From Sulfurimonas sp. (GTDB lineage: Bacteria; Campylobacterota; Campylobacteria; Campylobacterales; Sulfurimonadaceae): DNA of 12,216 nt. The stretch is from contig JAUSKV010000288.1 in assembly GCA_030646745.1 (NCBI GenBank), forward strand, positions 1-12,216. Reading direction: 5' to 3'. Shown here piece by piece: positions 7,964 through 12,216 of this stretch (position 1 is the first letter of the stretch; each line of letters opens with the position of its first letter). The position numbers and the translations under genes are program-made. The notes beneath the pieces were generated by a model, which saw only the letters and a program-made list of their open reading frames with translations, was not told where the DNA came from and searched no databases.

Positions 7964-8823
7964 CGGGTAGCTAAATTATAAAAAACATTGTACCTTATTA
8001 ATATCTTCTCGGTAGGTCTCGGATATTTGCTGTACGAGTACTCTATAGTCTCTTTTGTTGTGTCGTCAAGCTCGTAGTAGCCGCTCTTTTTCAAGAATTT
8101 AAAGTCGGTCATGTCTCCGTTTGGATGAAGATAAAACTCTATTACATTCGTGCTGTTTACATTTAAATTTCTTGATAAGTTTACACCGGCAACACGGGTA
8201 AGAGTTTCTTGCGTGATTCGTCTCATAATCTCTTGATTGTCTATAATATAGCTCTGCTGTCCAGGAGTTAGCTTTCCAAACTCATCTCCATAGAGCTCTT
8301 TTATATTTTGTGTCAAGCTGCTTCCGCTAGCTGTTTTTTTTATCTCTTTTTTCGCCTCTTCCGCTGATTTATCCTCTTTCATCCATGCAAGCGGATCTTC
8401 TTTTATTGGTTCTTTCTTCTCTTCTTTGAAAGGGATATAAGGCATTTGCGGTGGCAGAGGTTCAATTTTTGGCTGTGGTTTTGTTTCTACTTTTGGAACT
8501 TCAGGCTTAGGATTTAATTTCGGTTCTGTTGGCTGTTTTTTTGGCACATATTTCACAGGCTCTTCATGTACAATCTCTTTGAGTTGAGACCCTTTTGGCA
8601 TCGGCGGAGCAATGGACGCGGCAACCGGCATAGGTTGTTCTACCGGTATTTCAGGTTTCTTCTCTTTTTTAGGCATCTCTTTGAGGGAGATTTTTATCTT
8701 CTCCTCTTTTTGTTCTTCCGGTTTTTTTAGCTCAGGCATAAAAGTCAATAGAATCCAAAATAGTAGAAAAAGTACAAAATGTAATAAGAGAGCAACAAAG
8801 AAAGCAAAAGAGGATCTGTACAC
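7960..8823 (-). CDS. TonB-family energy transducer
   Basis: A 287-residue protein with TonB layout: a short cytoplasmic N-terminus, one membrane helix (about 7-28), a Pro/Lys/Glu-rich periplasm-spanning stretch (about 30-150), and a C-terminal TonB domain (about 200-284; VIEFYLHPNGDMTDFKFLKKSG, then YPRP and LIRYNVFYNL). TonB proteins carry proton-motive energy from ExbB/ExbD to outer-membrane receptors; no exbB, exbD or receptor gene is present here. His15 in the membrane helix matches the functional His of TonB/TolA, but the usual Ser four residues earlier is Ala11. The start is a GTG: an in-frame TAA lies five codons upstream, and the next Met follows the membrane helix. GGAAA stands just ahead of the GTG as a weak ribosome site. 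The stop overlaps the convergent HD-GYP gene stop by three bases. TolA is the alternative, but the C-terminus reads as TonB. Confidence 0.88.
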   Translation of the reverse strand: MYRSSFAFFVALLLHFVLFLLFWILLTFMPELKKPEEQKEEKIKISLKEMPKKEKKPEIPVEQPMPVAASIAPPMPKGSQLKEIVHEEPVKYVPKKQPTEPKLNPKPEVPKVETKPQPKIEPLPPQMPYIPFKEEKKEPIKEDPLAWMKEDKSAEEAKKEIKKTASGSSLTQNIKELYGDEFGKLTPGQQSYIIDNQEIMRRITQETLTRVAGVNLSRNLNVNSTNVIEFYLHPNGDMTDFKFLKKSGYYELDDTTKETIEYSYSKYPRPTEKILIRYNVFYNLATR

Positions 8824-8855
8824 TGTTTTTCCGTTTTATCTAAAATTTTTCTCGA

Positions 8856-8864
8856 ATTATAGCA
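8856..8864 (-). promoter_or_regulatory. Extended -10 promoter element for the TonB-family gene
   Basis: On the minus strand this reads TGCTATAAT, a perfect TGnTATAAT extended -10 element. Transcription would start near 8849 and give a leader of about 25 bases before the GTG at 8823. No good -35 is visible, as is common in Campylobacterota sigma-70 promoters. Confidence 0.7.
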
Positions 8865-8884
8865 AATGAATATTAATGCAACTT

Positions 8885-8893
8885 TGCTATAAT
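8885..8893 (+). promoter_or_regulatory. Extended -10 promoter element for hemL operon
   Basis: TGCTATAAT is a perfect extended -10 element 25 bases before the hemL ATG. Transcription would start near 8900, giving a leader of about 19 bases that contains the ribosome site AAGG at 8908-8911. No -35 consensus is evident. Confidence 0.75.
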
Positions 8894-8918
8894 AACGCAA
8901 AAATCACAAGGTCATAAA

Positions 8919-10211
8919 ATGAGCAGAGACGCATCAATAAAAGCTTTTGAAGAAGCACAAAGTTTAATTCCGGGCGGGGTAAACTCTCCGGTGAGAGCAT
9001 TTAAAAGTGTTGGAGGAACTCCTCTTTTTATTACTGAGGGCGAGGGTGCTTATTTGCGTGACATTGATGGCAACAAGTATATTGATTTTGTTCAAAGTTG
9101 GGGACCGCTTCTTTTTGGTCATAGAGATGAAACGATAGAGCGTGCAGTTATAGAAGCTGTAAAACATGGCTTAAGTTTTGGCGCTCCGACATTGGCGGAA
9201 ACAGAACTGGCAAAACTTGTTATCTCATTTTTTGACTCTATGGATAAAGTGAGATTTGTGAGCAGCGGAACGGAGGCTGTTATGAGTGCAATTAGACTTG
9301 CACGCGGATTTACGGGTCGTGACGATATTGTGAAGTTTACGGGTTGTTACCATGGGCATAGCGATTCTCTTTTGGTTCAAGCAGGAAGCGGCGCTGCAAC
9401 TTTTGGAAACCCGAGCAGCCCTGGAGTTCCGGCAGATTTTACAAAACATACTCTTTTGGCTGAATATAACAATATCGAAAGTGTAAAAAAATGTTTTGAA
9501 GACAGCAAAGAGATAGCTTGTGTAATTATAGAGCCAATTGCAGGAAATATGGGGCTTGTTCCTGCAGATAAAGAGTTCTTGCATGCACTAAGAGAGCTTT
9601 GTGATGCGAATGGAACTCTGCTTATTTTTGACGAAGTTATGAGCGGTTTTCGTGCAAGTGTAAATGGTGCAGAGTCTATTACGGGTGTGAAACCGGACAT
9701 TATTACCCTCGGAAAAGTAATAGGCGGCGGCATGCCTGTAGGTGCTTTTGGAGCGCGCGCAGAAATCATGTCAAAACTCTCTCCCGAGGGTCCGGTCTAT
9801 CAGGCAGGAACGCTCAGCGGAAATCCTGTTGCCATGGCAGCAGGATTCGCAGCGCTTACAAAATTAAAGCAAAATGCGAGAGTTATCTCTGTTTTGGAAG
9901 AGCGTGCAAAAAGATTGGTTGAGGGGATGCAAGAAGCGGCATCGGCATGTGGAATCACAATGCAGATAGATGTAAGAGGAAGCATGTTTGGTTTTTTCTT
10001 TAATGAAAAGCCTGTTAAAAACTTTGCCGACGCATGCAACTCGAATGCTGAACTTTTTGCTAAGTTTCACTCCGGCATGTTGAATGAGGGCTTTTATTTC
10101 GCATGTTCACTTTATGAAACAGGTTTTATCTCGACTGCAATTACGGATGAGATGATAGAAGAGACAATCAAGGCGAGTGCAAAAGTATTTAAGGAAATCA
10201 GTAATGTCTGA
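8919..10211 (+). CDS. hemL: Glutamate-1-semialdehyde 2,1-aminomutase
   Basis: A PLP enzyme that converts glutamate-1-semialdehyde to 5-aminolevulinate in the C5 route to haem, sirohaem and cobalamin precursors; cytosolic. Its 430 residues are the full family length. Diagnostic segments: the N-terminal [34 protein letters not shown] (PLP phosphate contact about 116-118), [15 protein letters not shown], the flexible gating loop around [32 protein letters not shown] with Asp238 contacting the PLP ring nitrogen, [16 protein letters not shown] with Lys266 as the Schiff-base lysine, and [16 protein letters not shown]. The ATG has AAGG seven bases upstream and an extended -10 ahead of it. It is first in a three-gene operon; its 3' end overlaps the AtpZ-like gene by eight bases. 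The call is secure; haem is needed for the respiratory cytochromes of such organisms. Confidence 0.98.
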   Translation: MSRDASIKAFEEAQSLIPGGVNSPVRAFKSVGGTPLFITEGEGAYLRDIDGNKYIDFVQSWGPLLFGHRDETIERAVIEAVKHGLSFGAPTLAETELAKLVISFFDSMDKVRFVSSGTEAVMSAIRLARGFTGRDDIVKFTGCYHGHSDSLLVQAGSGAATFGNPSSPGVPADFTKHTLLAEYNNIESVKKCFEDSKEIACVIIEPIAGNMGLVPADKEFLHALRELCDANGTLLIFDEVMSGFRASVNGAESITGVKPDIITLGKVIGGGMPVGAFGARAEIMSKLSPEGPVYQAGTLSGNPVAMAAGFAALTKLKQNARVISVLEERAKRLVEGMQEAASACGITMQIDVRGSMFGFFFNEKPVKNFADACNSNAELFAKFHSGMLNEGFYFACSLYETGFISTAITDEMIEETIKASAKVFKEISNV

Positions 10212-10530
10212 AGATAAACAAGAAGAGCATGTTCCAAGAATAAAACCAATAATAGAGGCTGCAGACAGTCTTTCTTTGGGTATCTCCATGGTTGTTGCAG
10301 TTCTTATGGGCGTAGGAATCGGTTATCTGCTTCGCAGATGGACCGACATCGGTTGGCTATTTTGGATTGGTGTCGGAGTGGGGATTGCTGCTGCAATTTT
10401 AAATGTTTATAAAGCCTACTCAAAGCAGTACAAAGAGTATGAAGAGCTGGCAAAAGAGCCACGTTATGCAATCAAAAAACAGCTTGACAACAAAGAAGAT
10501 GACGAGGATTATGGTGAAAAAAGCTATTAA
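10204..10530 (+). CDS. AtpZ/AtpI-family small membrane protein
   Basis: A 108-residue inner-membrane protein with two helices (about 22-43 and 48-68) joined by a tight turn ([13 protein letters not shown]). The pattern of Gly-rich helix, Arg pair, then [14 protein letters not shown] and NVYK is typical of the AtpZ/AtpI (ATPase_gene1) family. Members near ATP synthase operons are linked to F0 assembly or Mg/Ca transport; no ATP synthase genes are nearby here. The C-terminus is charged and acidic. The ATG at 10204 lies eight bases inside hemL with AAGGA at 10191-10195 as ribosome site; an upstream extension deeper into hemL is not needed. Its 3' end overlaps the next gene by 20 bases. Family assignment is good; the role in this operon is unknown. 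Confidence 0.85.
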   Translation: MSEDKQEEHVPRIKPIIEAADSLSLGISMVVAVLMGVGIGYLLRRWTDIGWLFWIGVGVGIAAAILNVYKAYSKQYKEYEELAKEPRYAIKKQLDNKEDDEDYGEKSY

Positions 10531-11020
10531 GCTTATAGCGCTGAGTGAGTTTTTTGTTCTACTCTCCTATTTTATCTCTTTTGGTTTTTATATGAACCTG
10601 CAAATTGCTTATTTGAGTAGCCTTTTTATTATTTTGGGTGCATCCTTCGCTTATAAAAAAATGATAAACACACAAGTTGAAGCGGATATTATAAAAGAAG
10701 AGAGAGATTTTTTAGATGAGCTAGAAGACCCGCATGGGCTTTATGACGATGAATCGATAAATGAAGCACCGCCAGAGGAACTTGACCTTAAAACTATAGT
10801 TCAAGAAGAGAAAAAAAAGATAAAAATAGTGAATTTTAAAGATATGAAAAATGGCTCAAAGGCAGGTTTTTCACTCTTTAGACTCATCCCTTATCTCTTT
10901 TTAGTTTTAGGATTTATTGCACTCAAAAACAATGAGCTTTTAAATATATCTGTCTATCTGCCATCGTTGTTAGTTGGAATTGTTGTAGGATATTTGAGTT
11001 CTAAAGAGATTTTTGCTTAA
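10511..11020 (+). CDS. Four-helix membrane protein of unknown function
   Basis: I do not recognise a named family. The 169-residue protein has two N-terminal helices (about 7-27 and 31-48), a charged, mostly acidic cytoplasmic-looking linker (about 50-118, including ERDFLDELEDPHGLYDDES and a Lys-rich patch EEKKKIKIVNFKD), and two C-terminal helices (about 122-138 and 147-162). The start is ambiguous: the ATG at 10511 is only two bases after GAGGA (10504-10508), whereas the GTG one codon later (10514) has better spacing, so the protein may begin at residue 2. It overlaps the AtpZ-like gene by 20 bases and is the last gene before a strong terminator, so it is almost surely co-transcribed with hemL. 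I recall small membrane proteins next to hemL in Campylobacter too, which hints at a conserved link, but this is from memory. Confidence 0.82.
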   Translation: MVKKAIKLIALSEFFVLLSYFISFGFYMNLQIAYLSSLFIILGASFAYKKMINTQVEADIIKEERDFLDELEDPHGLYDDESINEAPPEELDLKTIVQEEKKKIKIVNFKDMKNGSKAGFSLFRLIPYLFLVLGFIALKNNELLNISVYLPSLLVGIVVGYLSSKEIFA

Positions 11021-11021
11021 G

Positions 11022-11069
11022 AACTGACCTTTCGCACTTTTCTTAAAAGGGCGAAAAAAGTCAGTTTTT
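11022..11069 (+). terminator. Intrinsic terminator of the hemL operon
   Basis: The hairpin begins one base after the last stop codon: AACTGAC (11022-11028) pairs with GTCAGTT (11060-11066), TTTCGC (11030-11035) with GCGAAA (11051-11056), and CTTTT (11037-11041) with AAAAG (11045-11049), leaving a three-base loop. A run of five T (11065-11069) ends the structure. In the other direction no T run follows the stem, so it is probably one-directional. Confidence 0.88.
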
Positions 11070-11133
11070 CTCCCGTATCCGGAAGATATGGGTAGCTTTA
11101 GGGGGTTGAGCGCGTAACATAAGAAGAAGTCTC
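11070..11133. other. Unassigned, relatively GC-rich spacer with a hairpin
   Basis: This stretch lies between the terminator and the 3' end of the convergent gene. It holds CCCGTATC (11072-11079) and GATATGGG (11085-11092), which form an eight-pair stem (one G-U on the plus strand) with loop CGGAA, then a G-run (AGGGGGTTGAGCGCG). By hand count about half its bases are G or C, more than the AT-rich surroundings. I could not match it to a known RNA family. Confidence 0.4.
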
Positions 11134-11817
11134 TTAAGCTGTAATCATCGGTATATTGATGGTTATTTTGTTCTGTATATCTATATAAAAGTTACTGTTT
11201 GAGACTAAAGTTTGCAACTCAGTGGCTCTTTTTTCATCTAAAACAGCACCACCCACTTCAACAGAAAATATACTGTACTTCTTATCTTCAAACTTTATAT
11301 GTTCGCCGACTCTGTAGTATATTTTCGTGTTGATTTCGCTGCTCTCTTTAAAACATGCATATATTTTACTTAATATTTTTATGAAACTATTTGAATTTAT
11401 TACTATTTCCGGAATAGTCGGGTCAAACTCTTTGCCAAATTTAATTTTTGAGCCTATGGAGTTTGTAGATATACATAAATCAACAAGTGTGTATATATTT
11501 GTAAGCTCGCCTGCAGGTTTTGGATTTTTAAGCTTAAATGCCGGTGCTTGATAGAGTTTGATACCTATCTGTTCATCATCTTCATATCCAACCGTGATGC
11601 CAAAAAATTTATATCTTCCAAATTCAAGCTCTAAAAATGTAGTTTTAAAACCAAAGGATACGCTTGAATAAGTTGTGGCAAGTTCAAATAGTTCAGAGTT
11701 TGCAACACTTCCTAGTAAGAATTGAGCCTCTGTATTGAGTGAGATAATCTTTGCATTTGAGCTAAAGAGTATAAATGGATTATAATCATACTCTAGCCAC
11801 TGTTGTTCAAAAGTCAT
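11134..11817 (-). CDS. PAS-like protein of unknown function downstream of rpoD
   Basis: A 227-residue soluble protein with no signal peptide or membrane helix. Residues about 10-90 read like a PAS fold (YNPFILFSSNAKIISLNTEA ... FGITVGYEDDEQIGIKLYQA). Residues about 130-225 resemble the shell of a histidine-kinase ATPase domain: IVINSNSFIKILSKIYACF in the N-box position, then the alternating strands IKFEDKKYSIFSVEVGG, ending NKITINIPM as such domains often do. The ATP-binding Asn and the Gly boxes are absent, and there is no phospho-acceptor His motif. I therefore suspect a pseudokinase-like or scaffolding protein, at low confidence. The ATG at 11817 is 13 bases after the rpoD stop with only a weak AAGAAG ribosome site, so it is likely transcribed with rpoD. 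The gene is real by length and position; its function is open. Confidence 0.78.
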   Translation of the reverse strand: MTFEQQWLEYDYNPFILFSSNAKIISLNTEAQFLLGSVANSELFELATTYSSVSFGFKTTFLELEFGRYKFFGITVGYEDDEQIGIKLYQAPAFKLKNPKPAGELTNIYTLVDLCISTNSIGSKIKFGKEFDPTIPEIVINSNSFIKILSKIYACFKESSEINTKIYYRVGEHIKFEDKKYSIFSVEVGGAVLDEKRATELQTLVSNSNFYIDIQNKITINIPMITA

Positions 11818-11830
11818 ACGGATTTGCTTC

Positions 11831-12216
11831 TTATTCTTCTATATAATTTTTAAGTTTTCGTCCAACTTTAGGGTGTTTAAGCTTTTTAATAGCGCTTGAT
11901 TCGATTTGACGAACTCTCTCCCTTGTTACATTTAACTCTTTACCGATTTCTTCGAGCGTTCTGTCAGACTCATCATCCATAATTCCAAAACGAAGTTTGA
12001 TAACGGCTCTTTCTCTTTCGTTTAATTGCTCTAGTACATGTTCAATCTGTACTCTTAAATCATCTTTGAGTACCGCATCGGATGGTGAAAGAGATGATTT
12101 ATCTTCGATAAAGTCACCAAATCTTCCATCCTCTTCACTCCCGATTGGTGCTTCAAGAGAGATTGGCTCTTTTGTAATTTTGATAACATTTTTAACTTTT
12201 TCAACAGATAAGCCAA
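11831..12216 (-). CDS. rpoD: RNA polymerase primary sigma factor RpoD, C-terminal part (partial)
   Basis: The minus-strand frame is open from the right edge to the TAA at 11831-11833, giving the last 128 codons of a sigma-70 factor; the start lies outside the window. Visible are the end of region 3 (EPISLEAPIGSEEDGRFGDF, then IEDKSSLSPSDAV) and all of region 4: LNERERAVIKLRFGI (4.1) and the -35 recognition helix-turn-helix TLEEIGKELNVTRERVRQIE (4.2), followed by SSAIKKLKHP and a short tail ending NYIEE. The EAPIG and GDFIED motifs and this region 4 are diagnostic of the essential primary sigma factor, not an alternative one. No features suggest damage. The tail runs a few residues past the conserved KLKHP, as is normal. 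The next gene downstream begins 13 bases after the stop. Confidence 0.97.
   Translation of the reverse strand, partial: GLSVEKVKNVIKITKEPISLEAPIGSEEDGRFGDFIEDKSSLSPSDAVLKDDLRVQIEHVLEQLNERERAVIKLRFGIMDDESDRTLEEIGKELNVTRERVRQIESSAIKKLKHPKVGRKLKNYIEE

Larger units (their letters stand above)
8856..8893. repeat. Perfect 11-bp inverted repeat formed by two divergent -10 regions
   Basis: ATTATAGCAAA (8856-8866) and TTTGCTATAAT (8883-8893) are exact reverse complements separated by 16 AT-rich bases. Each arm holds the -10 element of one of the two divergent genes. Confidence 0.85.

Noticed and set aside
8612..8869. 85-codon plus-strand frame crossing the TonB gene start and its promoter
   Set aside because: Antisense to the N-terminal half of the TonB-family gene, Ser/Phe-rich, and it would run through the divergent promoter region.
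9377..9769. 130-codon minus-strand frame inside hemL
   Set aside because: Shadow of a highly conserved enzyme; no motif or ribosome site supports it.
11088..11117. Nine-codon plus-strand frame MGSFRGLSA in the spacer
   Set aside because: Too short to support, no ribosome site ahead of it, and it begins inside a hairpin arm after a terminator.
11327..11551. 74-codon plus-strand frame
   Set aside because: Antisense to the PAS-like gene behind rpoD, with no coding features of its own.
1..12216. Mobile element, phage or defence island
   Set aside because: No integrase, transposase, terminal repeats, tRNA attachment site or toxin-antitoxin pair was seen; the genes look like core and sensory chromosomal genes.

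Overview
The window looks like chromosomal DNA of a free-living Campylobacterota (epsilonproteobacterial) organism, most likely Sulfurimonas or a close relative. This is inferred from the AT-rich, tightly overlapping genes, the Lys/Ile/Glu-rich proteins, the very large sensory proteins, and the style of the hemL, TonB-family and RpoD sequences. No transposase, integrase, tRNA, rRNA or CRISPR array was seen.

Region 1 (1-7963, + strand) is a four-gene signal-transduction operon whose first gene runs off the left edge. It encodes: a hybrid histidine kinase (Cache-type sensor, membrane segment, five HAMP-like repeats, GAF, coiled coil, HisKA, HATPase, receiver); a STAS-like/CheB/CheR fusion; a REC-PAS-GGDEF diguanylate cyclase; and a REC-PAS-HD-GYP phosphodiesterase with a degenerate C-terminal GGDEF. 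Junctions are abutting or overlapping (0 nt gap, 1 nt overlap, 16 nt overlap). The two c-di-GMP enzymes carry clearly duplicated receiver domains. My reading is one sensory module that couples a phosphorelay and a chemotaxis-like methylation/demethylation pair to opposing c-di-GMP synthesis and breakdown.

Region 2 (7960-8823, - strand) is a lone TonB-family energy transducer. Its stop codon overlaps the stop of the HD-GYP gene in a convergent arrangement. It is divided from hemL by a compact divergent promoter region in which two extended -10 elements form a perfect 11-bp inverted repeat.

Region 3 (8919-11020, + strand) is a three-gene operon: hemL (tetrapyrrole synthesis), an AtpZ/AtpI-family small membrane protein and a four-helix membrane protein of unknown function. 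It ends in a strong intrinsic terminator at 11022-11069. A 64-base, relatively GC-rich stretch with a hairpin follows and is not explained.

Region 4 (11134-12216, - strand) holds the 3' part of rpoD, the primary sigma factor, and 13 bases downstream of it a 227-residue protein with a PAS-like N-terminus and what may be a degenerate GHKL/HATPase-like C-terminus.
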